Positions 1-8,861 of a stretch of DNA of 64,000 bases are shown one piece after another (within the stretch, counting starts at the first letter, position 1; the number at the start of each line of letters is the position of its first letter). The translations under genes were made by a program, and so were the position numbers. The stretch comes from Coraliomargarita sinensis. GTDB lineage: Bacteria > Verrucomicrobiota > Verrucomicrobiia > Opitutales > Coraliomargaritaceae. The notes under the pieces are model-generated. The model was not told where the DNA came from. It made no database searches and saw nothing but the letters and a program-made list of their open reading frames with translations. The stretch is from assembly GCF_003185655.1 (NCBI RefSeq), contig NZ_QHJQ01000012.1:22945-86944 (forward strand), in the 5' to 3' direction.

Positions 1-347
1 GTGGTGAGATTGTTCAGAAAAACGGCCATGACGTCATGACCTTCAACGTTAACGATATGATGGTCGCCGGCTTCCAGGTTTGGTGGGTGTCCGCATTTTA
101 CATTATCGCGACAGGCCTACTCTGCATGCATTTGGCCCACGGGGTCAGCAGCATGTTCCAAACCCTTGGGCTGCGAAATAAGGAGTGGCGCAAGCGCCTG
201 AATCTCGTGGCCGTGGCTTACGGCTGGATCGTTTTTATCGGTTTTGCGGTCATCCCACTTGCAGCGTTGACCGGTTTGCTTAAGATGGATCCCACCGGCG
301 GGCTCGACGGCACCGTTGCCACAATCACTGAGAATTTACAAAAATAG
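1..347 (+). CDS. sdhC: Succinate dehydrogenase cytochrome b subunit, 3' part
   Basis: This is the C-terminal ~114 residues of the membrane anchor of succinate dehydrogenase/fumarate reductase; the frame is open from base 3 and the start lies left of the window. The protein carries heme b in the inner membrane and passes electrons from SdhAB to the quinone. Three hydrophobic stretches are visible, and the His-containing segment MHLAHGVSSMFQTLG is typical of the b558-type anchors of Bacteroidetes and Bacillus, which have one anchor polypeptide instead of separate SdhC and SdhD. The stop lies 15 bases before sdhA, so it is the first visible gene of an sdhCAB operon. Only the missing 5' end limits the call. 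Confidence 0.9.
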   Translation, partial: GEIVQKNGHDVMTFNVNDMMVAGFQVWWVSAFYIIATGLLCMHLAHGVSSMFQTLGLRNKEWRKRLNLVAVAYGWIVFIGFAVIPLAALTGLLKMDPTGGLDGTVATITENLQK

Positions 348-362
348 GACGGAACGTAGACG

Positions 363-2306
363 ATGAATCTGGATGCTAAAATACCCGAGGGTCCGATCGC
401 GGAAAAGTGGTCGAGCCATAAGTTTAAAATGAAGCTGGTCAATCCGGCTAACCGCCGGAAGTACCACGTCATCGTGGTGGGCTCCGGCCTCGCCGGTGGC
501 GCGGCTGCCGCCAGTCTGGCTGAGCAGGGTTACAATGTTTCCTGCTTTTGTTACCAGGACAGTCCCCGCCGCGCGCACAGCATTGCGGCACAGGGCGGGA
601 TTAACGCGGCCAAGAACTATCAGAATGACGGCGACAGTGTTTACCGCCTGTTTTATGATACGGTTAAAGGCGGCGACTATCGCGCCCGTGAGGCCAACGT
701 TTACCGCCTGGCGGAAGTCAGCGCCGATATCATCGACCAGTGTGTGGCGTCCGGCGTACCTTTTGCCCGTGAATATGGCGGTCAACTGGCCAACCGATCC
801 TTTGGCGGTGCCCAGGTTTCCAGAACTTTCTACGCCCGCGGGCAAACCGGACAGCAGCTCCTTCTGGGGGCTTATGCTTCGCTCAGCCGTCAAATCGGTC
901 TTGGTAAGGTCAAGATGTATAACCGCCACGAAATGCTGGATGTGGTCAAGGTCGACGGGCATGCCAAAGGTATTATTGTCCGGAACATGGTGACGGGTGA
1001 GATCTCCCGACACGCCGGTGATTGCGTTGTCTTGGCTACCGGAGGTTACGGCAATGTGTTCTTCCTTTCGACCAATGCGCAGGGGTGCAATGTAACGGCA
1101 GCTTACCGCGCTCACAAGCGCGGTGCCGGTTTCGCCAACCCTTGCTACACGCAAATTCATCCGACCTGCATTCCCGTTCACGGCGATCAGCAGTCGAAGC
1201 TGACGCTGATGTCCGAGTCGCTCCGAAATGACGGCCGCGTCTGGGCACCCAAGTCGCCGGAGACGGCCAAGAAAATACGTGCCGGTGAGCTGGCTGCGAA
1301 CGACGTGCCGGAGGATGAGCGCGATTACTATCTGGAACGGAAGTATCCGAGTTTCGGTAACCTGGCTCCGCGTGATATCTCGTCCCGTGCGGCCAAGGAA
1401 GCTTGTGATGAGGGCCGCGGTATCGCTTCGACCGGACTGGGGGTCTATCTCGACTTCCGCGACGCCATTAAGCGGGACGGCCAAAAAGCGATTGAAGAAC
1501 GCTACGGTAATCTTTTTGAGATGTATCAATGCATCACCGGCGACAATCCTTATGAGGTGCCGATGATGATCTTCCCGGCCGTCCACTACACCATGGGCGG
1601 TCTTTGGGTGGACTACAACTTGCAGAGCACCATCCCCGGCATGTTCGTGGGAGGTGAGGCGAATTTCTCCGATCACGGTGCGAACCGTCTCGGGGCGTCC
1701 GCTCTTATGCAAGGCCTGGCGGATGGCTATTTTGTCCTGCCTTACACTGTAGGGAATTACCTTGGCGAACAGGGCGTGGCCGCCGCAGGTCAGGTTTCGA
1801 CCGACCACCCGGCCTTTGCTGAAGTCGAAGCTGATGTAAAAGCCCGGATCGATAAACTCATGTCAATTAACGGTAATGAGTCTCCACGTTCATTCCATAA
1901 ACGACTGGGGCACATCATCTGGGAAAAGTGCGGCATGGCCCGAAGCAAGGAAGGTCTGGAAGAAGCGATCCGCGAGATTCAGGCCCTGCGCAAGGAATTC
2001 TGGGAAAACGTTCGCGTCGTGGGTGACGCCGACGGCATCAACCCCGAACTGGAAAAAGCCGGGCGTGTGGCCGATTTCATGGAGTTTGGAGAGCTTTTGT
2101 GCCGCGACGCGCTGATGCGTGAAGAGTCTTGTGGTGGTCACTTCCGGGTGGAGCACCAGACGGATGACGGCGAGGCCATGCGAAACGACGAAGACTTTGC
2201 CTTTGTTGGTGTCTGGGAATATCTCGGTGACGATCAGGAGCCGAAGCTGCACCGTGAACCGTTGATTTACGAAAACGTCAAGCTGGCGACCCGCAGCTAC
2301 AAATAA
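363..2306 (+). CDS. sdhA: Succinate dehydrogenase flavoprotein subunit
   Basis: Catalytic FAD subunit that oxidises succinate to fumarate at the cytoplasmic face of the membrane (TCA cycle and respiratory complex II). At 647 residues it has the length of the Bacteroides/Bacillus-type enzyme. The dinucleotide-binding motif VVGSGLAGG lies at residues 38-46. The segment [11 protein letters not shown], with His72, is the covalent FAD attachment site. Active-site stretches [11 protein letters not shown] and [14 protein letters not shown] follow later. It is followed after 18-30 bases by sdhB and preceded by sdhC, a normal sdhCAB order. No frameshift or odd residue was seen. Confidence 0.97.
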   Translation: MNLDAKIPEGPIAEKWSSHKFKMKLVNPANRRKYHVIVVGSGLAGGAAAASLAEQGYNVSCFCYQDSPRRAHSIAAQGGINAAKNYQNDGDSVYRLFYDTVKGGDYRAREANVYRLAEVSADIIDQCVASGVPFAREYGGQLANRSFGGAQVSRTFYARGQTGQQLLLGAYASLSRQIGLGKVKMYNRHEMLDVVKVDGHAKGIIVRNMVTGEISRHAGDCVVLATGGYGNVFFLSTNAQGCNVTAAYRAHKRGAGFANPCYTQIHPTCIPVHGDQQSKLTLMSESLRNDGRVWAPKSPETAKKIRAGELAANDVPEDERDYYLERKYPSFGNLAPRDISSRAAKEACDEGRGIASTGLGVYLDFRDAIKRDGQKAIEERYGNLFEMYQCITGDNPYEVPMMIFPAVHYTMGGLWVDYNLQSTIPGMFVGGEANFSDHGANRLGASALMQGLADGYFVLPYTVGNYLGEQGVAAAGQVSTDHPAFAEVEADVKARIDKLMSINGNESPRSFHKRLGHIIWEKCGMARSKEGLEEAIREIQALRKEFWENVRVVGDADGINPELEKAGRVADFMEFGELLCRDALMREESCGGHFRVEHQTDDGEAMRNDEDFAFVGVWEYLGDDQEPKLHREPLIYENVKLATRSYK

Positions 2307-2336
2307 TCTAAACCGATCTCGAAAATGGAAAAGACA

Positions 2337-3098
2337 ATGAATCTAACACTCAAGGTCTGGCGCCAAAAGAACGGCGAGACCAAAGGAAAATTTGAAGAGT
2401 ATCCGTTGAGTGATGTCTCCGAGGATTCCTCATTTCTGGAGATGCTCGATATTCTCAACGAGCAACTCGTCGAGCAGGGGCAGGAGCCGGTGGCATTCGA
2501 CCATGATTGCCGCGAGGGTATTTGCGGCATGTGCTCCATGACCATTAACGGCATCCCTCACGGACCACAACGGGCGACCACTGCCTGCCAACTCCACATG
2601 CGTCATTTCCGTGACGGTCAAACCATCACGATCGAACCATGGCGGGCCAAACCCTTTCCGGTGATGAAAGACCTGGTCGTGGACCGCTCACCCTTCGACC
2701 GCATTATACAGTCGGGAGGTTTTATTACCGGACGTACTGGTAGCGCCGTCGATGCAAATGATATGCCGATTCCTAAAAGCACGGCGGACTACGCGATGGA
2801 TGCGGCGGCATGTATCGGTTGTGGTGCTTGTGTGGCGGCCTGCCCAAATGCATCGGCAATGCTCTTCACTGCAGCGAAAGCCTCACACATGAACAGCCTT
2901 CCCCAGGGTAAGGCGGAAAAAGATCGCCGTACTTTGGCTATGGTTTCCACCATGGATGACGAGGGTTTTGGTGGCTGCACCAATATCGGAGAGTGTGAGG
3001 CTGTTTGCCCGAAACAAATCTCTCTGGACATGATTGCCCACCTCAACCGTGATTATGCTCAGGCGCAGGTGAAGAATTTCTTTCAAACCGTTTCCTGA
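2337..3098 (+). CDS. sdhB: Succinate dehydrogenase iron-sulfur subunit
   Basis: Electron-transfer subunit of complex II. It passes electrons from the flavin through three Fe-S clusters to the cytochrome b anchor. The N-terminal ferredoxin domain has the [2Fe-2S] cysteines in [14 protein letters not shown] plus the later Cys of TTACQLH. The C-terminal domain has two cysteine clusters, [12 protein letters not shown] and [12 protein letters not shown], for the [4Fe-4S] and [3Fe-4S] centres. Two in-frame ATGs exist, at 2325 and 2337. I prefer 2337 because GGAAAAG sits a few bases upstream of it; the earlier start would add four residues. It is the last gene before a strong terminator. Confidence 0.95.
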   Translation: MNLTLKVWRQKNGETKGKFEEYPLSDVSEDSSFLEMLDILNEQLVEQGQEPVAFDHDCREGICGMCSMTINGIPHGPQRATTACQLHMRHFRDGQTITIEPWRAKPFPVMKDLVVDRSPFDRIIQSGGFITGRTGSAVDANDMPIPKSTADYAMDAAACIGCGACVAACPNASAMLFTAAKASHMNSLPQGKAEKDRRTLAMVSTMDDEGFGGCTNIGECEAVCPKQISLDMIAHLNRDYAQAQVKNFFQTVS

Positions 3099-3126
3099 GC
3101 CTAGCCAACGGGATTGATTTTTACCA

Positions 3127-3160
3127 GGGCGTGTCACAGATTGTGACACGCCCTTTTTTT
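3127..3160 (+). terminator. Rho-independent terminator of sdhCAB
   Basis: A perfect 12-bp inverted repeat (3127-3138 with 3142-3153, 3-base loop, arm GGGCGTGTCACA) is followed directly by seven T residues. It starts 29 bases after the sdhB stop and ends the succinate dehydrogenase operon. Confidence 0.95.
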
Positions 3161-3332
3161 AGAAAAAGTTCTTTTATGGGGCGCAGGGTTAAGGTCACCT
3201 AATGAAGAATTTTGTGATGTTTTTACTGGCATATACTGGTTAGCTGGTTAGGATTTAGGCTCATCTCAATCATAGATGATCGGGTTTATCTCGCCCGTTA
3301 CCAAAGTAAACCAACTACACCACAACGAACAT

Positions 3333-4943
3333 ATGAATATCATGAAAAAGTTCCTAGGAGCTACCGTTATGGTCGGAATGTTTGCTGTGTCTGGTTTTCA
3401 GCTTCACGCTGATCCGGACCCAGGCAAAAATTTCACCGTTTCGGATTCTCCTGACACAACGGTCTTCAATCTGAAGGTCCCGTCCAACAACCGACATATT
3501 AACGATTTCCGTGGTCAGCCAAAAGCTGAGCCAGCACCGGCACCTGCGCCGGCACCTGCGCCCAAGGCTGATTGCGACCCCGGCGTTGTTACCGATTACG
3601 TAGACCAGTACCTGGTCCGTCTGGAAAAGTCGGCTCCCGCCATGGTTTCTCTGAACGAGAACTATGACTACAACTATACCGTTACCGCTAAAGACAAGGT
3701 AAAGAAGGTTGTTGTCGAGGAGCAGATTCCTGCCGGCACCACTTATGTTTCCAGTGATCCGGAAGCAGATGTCAGTGGCAGCAATGTCACCTGGACGCTC
3801 TACAACCTTGAGAAAGGTGACAATGTCGCTCTCAAGCTTACGGTGAAGCCGACACAAGTTGCGGATCTCAGCAGCTGTGCAACAATCACCGCCTACCCGG
3901 AAGCTTGCACGACAACTTCGGTTGGTGTGCCGGAACTGGCTATTGTTAAGACGACTCCCAATGAGCAGGTGCTTCTTGGTGCCGGTGTTCCCTGGAACAT
4001 CACGGTCACCAATACCGGTAACTTCTGCGCTTATGATGTTGTCGTCACCGACACACTTCCAAACGGCGTGACACACGCTTCCGGTGAGAAGGTACTGACC
4101 ACTGAGTTAGGCACACTTGCACCGGGTGAAAGCCGTGACATCACTGTGAACACAGAAGCCGCTGCTACCGGCGAACACTGCAACGTTGCCGTTGTTGATT
4201 CCTCCAATGCCGGCTCCGCCAAGGATGACGCTTGCGTCGTCGTCGTGGAAGCAGGTCTGGATGTAACGAAGGAAGGCACACCGATGCAGTTTGTCGGCAA
4301 GAAGGCCTCTTACACCATCAAGGTGACCAACACCGGTGATGTGCCGCTTACCGACGTCGTCGTTACCGATACTGTACCGTCCCAGAACGAGCTGCTTGCG
4401 GCTCCGGGCGCCCAGATCAACGGTAACACCGCTACTTGGACAACCAACCTTGGTGCCGGCGAATCCAAGAGCTTCGAGCTCACAGTTCGTGGTAAGCAAG
4501 GTGGCACCTACTGTAACCAAGTCAGCGCTTCTTCCGCTGAATACGGTCTCAGTGGTTCCGACGAAGCTTGCACCGAATGGCGCGGCTATCCGGCTCTCCT
4601 CATCGAGGTGATCGATACGGAAGATCCGTTGCTTGAAGGTGAGCAAACCACATATGTGGTACAAATCACTAACCAGGGTACCGCTCAGGATACCAACGTC
4701 ACACTTGATGTGGCACTTCCGGGCGAGCTTAAGGTGATCTCCGCATCCGGTGACACCAAGGGCACGATCTCTGGTAACAAGGTAAGCTTCGCTGCTTATC
4801 CGGTACTCAAGGCCAAGGAAATTATCGAATTCCGCGTGGTTGCAGAAGCCGTCTCCGAAGGTGACGCACGCTTCAAGGCCCAAATGGATTCCGATCTGCT
4901 CCGCAGCCCGGTTCCGGAAGAAGAAGCCACACAGGTTTACTAA
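3333..4943 (+). CDS. OmcB-like DUF11-repeat outer-envelope protein
   Basis: The likely start at 3333 (or ATG 3342) gives a signal peptide MNIMKKFLGATVMVGMFAVS followed by cleavage near LHA/DP; upstream in-frame residues look non-coding. After a Pro/Ala linker (PAPAPAPAPAP) come about four immunoglobulin-like DUF11 modules with phrases such as VTNTGNFCAYDVVVTDTLPN and KVTNTGDVPLTDVVVTDT. The arrangement, the ~536-residue length and C-terminal phrases (GTAQDTNVTL, GTISGNKVSF, SEGDARFKA) match, from memory, the chlamydial cysteine-rich protein OmcB. Only eight cysteines are present in the mature part, far fewer than in OmcB, so a disulfide-linked shell is less likely. Flanked by terminators, it is a single-gene unit. 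The role is probably structural, in the periplasm or outer membrane. Confidence 0.8.
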   Translation: MNIMKKFLGATVMVGMFAVSGFQLHADPDPGKNFTVSDSPDTTVFNLKVPSNNRHINDFRGQPKAEPAPAPAPAPAPKADCDPGVVTDYVDQYLVRLEKSAPAMVSLNENYDYNYTVTAKDKVKKVVVEEQIPAGTTYVSSDPEADVSGSNVTWTLYNLEKGDNVALKLTVKPTQVADLSSCATITAYPEACTTTSVGVPELAIVKTTPNEQVLLGAGVPWNITVTNTGNFCAYDVVVTDTLPNGVTHASGEKVLTTELGTLAPGESRDITVNTEAAATGEHCNVAVVDSSNAGSAKDDACVVVVEAGLDVTKEGTPMQFVGKKASYTIKVTNTGDVPLTDVVVTDTVPSQNELLAAPGAQINGNTATWTTNLGAGESKSFELTVRGKQGGTYCNQVSASSAEYGLSGSDEACTEWRGYPALLIEVIDTEDPLLEGEQTTYVVQITNQGTAQDTNVTLDVALPGELKVISASGDTKGTISGNKVSFAAYPVLKAKEIIEFRVVAEAVSEGDARFKAQMDSDLLRSPVPEEEATQVY

Positions 4944-4966
4944 GACCATTCCGGTCTGAACTTTCA

Positions 4967-4999
4967 GAGGCGTCCGCATGGCGGGCGCCTCTTTTTTTT
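4967..4999 (+). terminator. Rho-independent terminator after the OmcB-like gene
   Basis: The stem GAGGCG(t)CCGC pairs with GCGG(g)CGCCTC around an ATG loop and is followed by eight T residues. It lies 24 bases after the stop codon and separates the OmcB-like gene from the exbD pair. Confidence 0.9.
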
Positions 5000-5038
5000 G
5001 TCTTCAAACCGGACGCATTCAGATACTTAATGATGCTC

Positions 5039-5452
5039 ATGGCACGCCGCCGAAAGAGCCACCCGCCGGAAGAGGATTTTCCCATGACGCCGATGATCGA
5101 CATGGTCTTCCTTCTCTTGGTCTTCTTTATGACGGTCAGCACGCTTGCCCAGGCCGACAAGCAGGTGAAGCTGGACCTGCCTGAATCCGAGCAGAGTGAT
5201 GTTCCCGATGATTTGTCGGACCGTGGCACGGTTTCCCTGGATGCCGATGGGAATCTTTACCTGGGGGCACGTCCGCTCGATATAGAAGGGATGCAGGGCG
5301 AGATGAAGCAGGCGCTCGAAGCTAATCCGGAATTACGTATTCATGTCCGCGCGGACTCCCAAACGCCTTATCGGGAGATCAGGAAAGTCCTCAATGCATG
5401 TGCCGAGGTCGGTGCTTATGAGGTCATATACGCGACCTACCAATCACGCTGA
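5039..5452 (+). CDS. exbD: ExbD/TolR family biopolymer transport protein 1
   Basis: Small inner-membrane protein of the proton-driven ExbB-ExbD/TolQ-TolR motor family. A short basic cytoplasmic N-terminus (MARRRKSHPPEEDF) precedes one membrane helix that carries the family aspartate in TPMIDMVFLLLVFFM. A periplasmic domain of about 95 residues follows, ending in the usual beta-rich region with IHVRADSQTPY. Start candidates are ATGs at 5030, 5033 and 5039; 5039 fits the family best. A second exbD follows six bases later. No exbB/tolQ is visible in the window, so the partner must be encoded elsewhere. Confidence 0.9.
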   Translation: MARRRKSHPPEEDFPMTPMIDMVFLLLVFFMTVSTLAQADKQVKLDLPESEQSDVPDDLSDRGTVSLDADGNLYLGARPLDIEGMQGEMKQALEANPELRIHVRADSQTPYREIRKVLNACAEVGAYEVIYATYQSR

Positions 5453-5458
5453 TCACTT

Positions 5459-5902
5459 ATGGCGAAATTACGCAGAAGGCAGGAAGACAAAACCTCCATA
5501 CCAATCGCTCCTATGATTGATGTGGTTTTCTTGCTGCTGATCTACTTCATGGTTTCATCGACACTGGAACGTCAGGAAGCGGATCTCTCATTTCAGCTTC
5601 CCGGTTCGGTGGAGCAGGAAGAACCCTTGGATTTACCGGACGAGCAGGTAATTGAGATACAGGATGGCGGCCAGGTTGTGGTGAATGATTATTCCTACGA
5701 CAGTCCGGAGGAAGACCGTTTCGACGAATTAGCTGCCATGCTGACACGTTTCCGTGAGGCCAGTGAGGCCAACAAGGTGGAGGCGATTGTCACCATCTCG
5801 CCGGGCGGTAGCGTTAAGCACGCCCAAATCGTCAAGGTGATGGACGCCTGCTCGCTCGCGGGTATCGAAGCGGTTAATTTTGCTTTGGGTGGCGAAGGTT
5901 AG
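5459..5902 (+). CDS. exbD: ExbD/TolR family biopolymer transport protein 2
   Basis: Second ExbD-type protein of 147 residues. It has a basic N-terminus (MAKLRRRQEDK), a membrane helix with the essential Asp in APMIDVVFLLLIYFMVSSTL, and a periplasmic domain ending in IVTISPGGSVKHAQIVKVMD. It is co-transcribed with the preceding exbD (6-base gap) and differs enough from it to form a heteromeric pair, as seen when two ExbD proteins serve one ExbB. The role, energising TonB-like or Tol-like outer-membrane work, comes from the family; the specific client is unknown. Confidence 0.9.
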   Translation: MAKLRRRQEDKTSIPIAPMIDVVFLLLIYFMVSSTLERQEADLSFQLPGSVEQEEPLDLPDEQVIEIQDGGQVVVNDYSYDSPEEDRFDELAAMLTRFREASEANKVEAIVTISPGGSVKHAQIVKVMDACSLAGIEAVNFALGGEG

Positions 5903-5925
5903 AGCGAATGGCAGGTAGAAGTGTG

Positions 5926-6040
5926 TTTTACTGCTGCTGGACGTAGGTGACCCGCTTCAGCCGGTCGCCCGAGCTTGCAAGTGCTGCCGTTTGGCCGATT
6001 CGGATCGCACGGCTATCAGCAGAGCGACTACGGTAAATAC
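5926..6040 (+). repeat. Dispersed repeat family A, copy 1
   Basis: A 115-base non-coding element that recurs in inverted orientation at 52107-52221, with 11 mismatches over the whole length by hand alignment (about 90% identity). It contains a self-complementary block GGTGACCCGCTTCAGCCGGTC and a second potential stem around GTGCTGCCGT. It has no reading frame and sits between exbD and the pyrophosphatase gene. Confidence 0.8.
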
Positions 6041-6097
6041 TCTTAATTAAGTTTCATTCAAGTTATACACTTCTAAAAAAGAATTGATACTTAATGG

Positions 6098-6175
6098 TTG
6101 TAGCGATGGCACGCCAGTGCCGTCGATTAGCACTCAGATACCACCCTCAACCTTGCTGGCGCAAGTTCGCTACAA
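6098..6175 (+). repeat. Dispersed repeat family B, copy 1
   Basis: A 78-base element with perfect 9-base terminal inverted repeats TTGTAGCGA / TCGCTACAA. A copy of exactly the same length lies at 52282-52359, at about three-quarters identity, with conserved ends and a conserved internal block GCGATGGCACG..AGTGCCGTCGATTA. It has the form of a small non-autonomous palindromic element. It follows family A copy 1, just as the second A and B copies lie side by side near 52 kb. Confidence 0.75.
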
Positions 6176-6228
6176 AATCTGTTTCCAAAAAGATCAAAAC
6201 TTTTGCAAAGTGGTATTAGACGAGGCTA

Positions 6229-7899
6229 CTAGCCAAGCATGCCCATCGTCTTCAACATGGTCGAGATGTAGGGGATCAATTGCTTCTTACGGCTGACAAT
6301 GCCCGTTAATTCGTAAATGTTGCTCTGGCTACGGCGAGGATAGCTAATGGCCGACTTCACTTCATCATTGGCAGCAGCTACAAGAAGTGAGTTTTGCGAG
6401 TTGATATCGGTCACCAGTAGGAAACTGAAATAGAGCTCCTCCTTTTGACGATAAGCTTCGAGTTCGTCGCTGAGTTCCTCTTCATTTTTCCAAAAGTTGT
6501 CGAAGCCAAGTTCCTCAATCTGTGAGACGGAGTAGCGGAAATCACCTTCATCGTAGATTTTGCAGTCTGCGCTGATGACCTGTTCCGCAGTGTTGTTGAT
6601 AATGAGTGAGCCCGCGGAAAAAATGATGTCAGCCAGTTCCTTGGGCTCGATGTCCGCGATCGGGCTGAGCCAATCCAGCAGCTCACCTTCAAGGGGAGTC
6701 GTTGTCGGGCTGTTGAGGAGTAGGGTGTCGGAAATGATTCCCGCCATCATGACGCCGGCAATAGATGGCTTTGGGGTGAGGCCGGCGGAGCGGAAGAGAT
6801 CGGCGACAATGGAACAGGTGGATCCTACCGGTCGATTAATGAACAAGATCGGCTGCTCGGTCGGAATATTGCCCAACCGGTGATGGTCCAGGATTTCCGT
6901 GATTTGCACATCGCTGGCTCCATTTACCGCCTGGCCCAACTCGTTGTGGTCAACGAGTGCGATACGTGTGCTACTGGGGCGAAGAATATCACTTTTCGAG
7001 AAGACTCCGATAAGTTGCTGGTCGTCGTTAACCACCATATAGAGAGGGTCGGCGCTATTTGCGATACGCCGCTTGACGGAGGCGATGGTATCCTGGGGGG
7101 TGAAGCGCTGAACTTCGGATTCGATGACGCCGCCGATGTGCGTCGCGGTTTTGATGATCCAGGAGGTGGTTGCGGAGTCGTATGGGCTGACAATCAGTGA
7201 AACATTATGCTCTTTCGCCCGCGCCACCACATCTTCGTCGACCTCCAGTCCGCCGGTCACCACCAGGAGACGAACGCCCAGCTGGATGGAACGTTCCTGA
7301 ATATCCCAGCGGTCGCCAACGATGATGATGCTTTTTTCCGAGGGGAGTCCCTGTTCCTTGTGATGGCTCCCAAAGGAGCGGATGTCCATAGCACCAATCC
7401 GGACGAACAGTTCTTCAATCTGATCGGTGTTATCACAGTGCAGAATTTCTGCATCGAGCGATCGTATGATCGAGCTAATGCTGGTGTTGACCCGTCGCAT
7501 CGCCTTGGGCTCTTTGGGCTTGGGAATGAAAAATTCGCCCAGCTGGAAAATCGAGACCATGCCTTCCACATGACCTTCGCTGTCGACTACGGGAAGTGCG
7601 CGGACGTCATATTTGTCGATGAGTTCGAGTGCTTCGGAACAGGTGCTTTCGCGGGAGACGCTCAAGACCTGCTTGTGCATCAGATTATCGACCCGTGGCG
7701 TCACATCACCGATGAAACGGGGGAGCTTTACTTTAAAGCGCTCGAGAATGGCTTCAATACGTGCGTTGGAGTTGCCGCAGCGAGCTGCGATATACTCGGA
7801 CTGTCCCGTGGCATGCTTGTACGCTTCGTATGCCAGTGCAGAACAGATGGCATCCACATCGGGGTTCTTATGACCGAGGATATAGATAGGTGAGGACAT
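6229..7899 (-). CDS. Putative manganese-dependent inorganic pyrophosphatase (DHH/CBS/DRTGG)
   Basis: Family II inorganic pyrophosphatase of the long regulated type, hydrolysing PPi to phosphate in the cytoplasm. The N-terminal half of the DHH phosphoesterase domain has ILGHKNPDVDAICSALAY (metal-binding His and Asp). A regulatory insert follows: a CBS domain (VLSVSRESTCSEALELIDKY), a DRTGG-like region (IIVGDRWDIQERSIQLGVRL) and a second CBS domain. Catalysis resumes at LVDHNE and LDHHRLGN, and the DHHA2 domain closes the 556-residue protein. In known relatives the CBS pair binds adenine nucleotides to tune activity. The gene stands alone and faces the exbD genes convergently. Confidence 0.88.
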   Translation of the reverse strand: MSSPIYILGHKNPDVDAICSALAYEAYKHATGQSEYIAARCGNSNARIEAILERFKVKLPRFIGDVTPRVDNLMHKQVLSVSRESTCSEALELIDKYDVRALPVVDSEGHVEGMVSIFQLGEFFIPKPKEPKAMRRVNTSISSIIRSLDAEILHCDNTDQIEELFVRIGAMDIRSFGSHHKEQGLPSEKSIIIVGDRWDIQERSIQLGVRLLVVTGGLEVDEDVVARAKEHNVSLIVSPYDSATTSWIIKTATHIGGVIESEVQRFTPQDTIASVKRRIANSADPLYMVVNDDQQLIGVFSKSDILRPSSTRIALVDHNELGQAVNGASDVQITEILDHHRLGNIPTEQPILFINRPVGSTCSIVADLFRSAGLTPKPSIAGVMMAGIISDTLLLNSPTTTPLEGELLDWLSPIADIEPKELADIIFSAGSLIINNTAEQVISADCKIYDEGDFRYSVSQIEELGFDNFWKNEEELSDELEAYRQKEELYFSFLLVTDINSQNSLLVAAANDEVKSAISYPRRSQSNIYELTGIVSRKKQLIPYISTMLKTMGMLG

Positions 7900-7944
7900 T
7901 TTATTGCATCCGTATTATTGGGGCCGATGGCAAATGCCAGACAT

Positions 7945-7974
7945 AAAAAAGCGAGCATCCGTTTGGATGCTCGC
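7945..7974 (-). terminator. Rho-independent terminator of the pseudopilin gene
   Basis: Read on the minus strand, a 10-bp stem (7965-7974 with 7951-7960, arm GCGAGCATCC) with a 4-base loop is followed by a T run. It begins about 20 bases after the pseudopilin stop and lies just upstream of the pyrophosphatase start. Confidence 0.9.
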
Positions 7975-7994
7975 TAGGTAAAAAATATCAGATC

Positions 7995-8696
7995 TTAGTT
8001 GGATTCTCTCAGGATTTCGCCGTTCACACCGACTGCATCTTCAATGCTGCTGGTCTTGGAGGCATCAACAGGATCGACAAGCTGATCAACCACGTCTTCG
8101 TAGAAGACAACGTGACCATCCAGGTAGGCGATGTGTCCGCCTTGACCTTCCCATGGAGAGGTCGGCTCCCATTGGCCGGTAGTAAGCAGTCCACGTGTCC
8201 AAATCAGCGGGGTAATCGTGGCCTGTGCATTGGGGCTGAGGTCGGCCCCCATTTCATAGCTGACAGCGTCAGCAGCAGCATTCCAGTCAGTAGTAGGCGC
8301 TACATCAGTGGCCGTGTTGATATTTTGAAGGATGATTTGAGGAATATCAGCAAGTGCCGCAACATTCACATCTGAACCGATGAAGTAGAGGGCACCGTCA
8401 TTCAAACCGCCGAACTCTGCAAGAACTTGAGCCCACTGTGCTGGGGTATTTGCGCTGAATTCGCCGGGAGCCCAAGTGCCTTGGGTGATAATCCGTGTTC
8501 TGGAACCGGAGATGCTGAAATTGTTATAAGCCAAGGCAATCTGCTTGAGGTTACTTTGCGAAGAAGCTTGGGCAGCTTTGATTCGCACCGCGCCAACAGC
8601 AGGAATAAGGATCGCGGCAAGAATGCCGATAATCGCGATAACGGTAAGAAGTTCAATCAGGGTAAAACCTGCACGGGGTGATTTAGTAGTATTCAT
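7995..8696 (-). CDS. Type II secretion-like pseudopilin (prepilin-type, H-X9-DG group)
   Basis: A 233-residue secreted/pilin-like protein. The N-terminus [20 protein letters not shown] is a textbook prepilin leader: short, basic, cut after Gly before Phe, with Glu at +5, followed by a hydrophobic helix. Near the C-terminus [17 protein letters not shown] resembles the H-X9-DG tail of the large pseudopilin families of Planctomycetes and Verrucomicrobia. No other secretion gene is next to it and it has its own terminator, so it is a single-gene unit. The ligand or function is not known. It would be processed by a prepilin peptidase and anchored in the inner membrane or a pseudopilus. Confidence 0.85.
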   Translation of the reverse strand: MNTTKSPRAGFTLIELLTVIAIIGILAAILIPAVGAVRIKAAQASSQSNLKQIALAYNNFSISGSRTRIITQGTWAPGEFSANTPAQWAQVLAEFGGLNDGALYFIGSDVNVAALADIPQIILQNINTATDVAPTTDWNAAADAVSYEMGADLSPNAQATITPLIWTRGLLTTGQWEPTSPWEGQGGHIAYLDGHVVFYEDVVDQLVDPVDASKTSSIEDAVGVNGEILRESN

Positions 8697-8861
8697 AATA
8701 AATAAAGTTAAGACGAGTGTTTATAATGTATAAGTGATTAACCTACATTGAACGTGGGAGAAGTCCAATTTTTTTTTATCAGACTTATCAAAGGTCCAGT
8801 GGCATTACACAATGAACTCTACGCTTCCAAAGACGGTCAAATCAATTAGAAATATGACACT

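Noticed and set aside
336..1808. Long minus-strand open frame opposite sdhA
   Set aside because: The plus strand encodes a complete, conserved SdhA; the antisense frame is a by-product of its codon use and resembles no family.
3354..4076. Minus-strand frames opposite the OmcB-like gene
   Set aside because: The plus-strand protein has a signal peptide and repeated domains; the antisense frames have no recognisable features.
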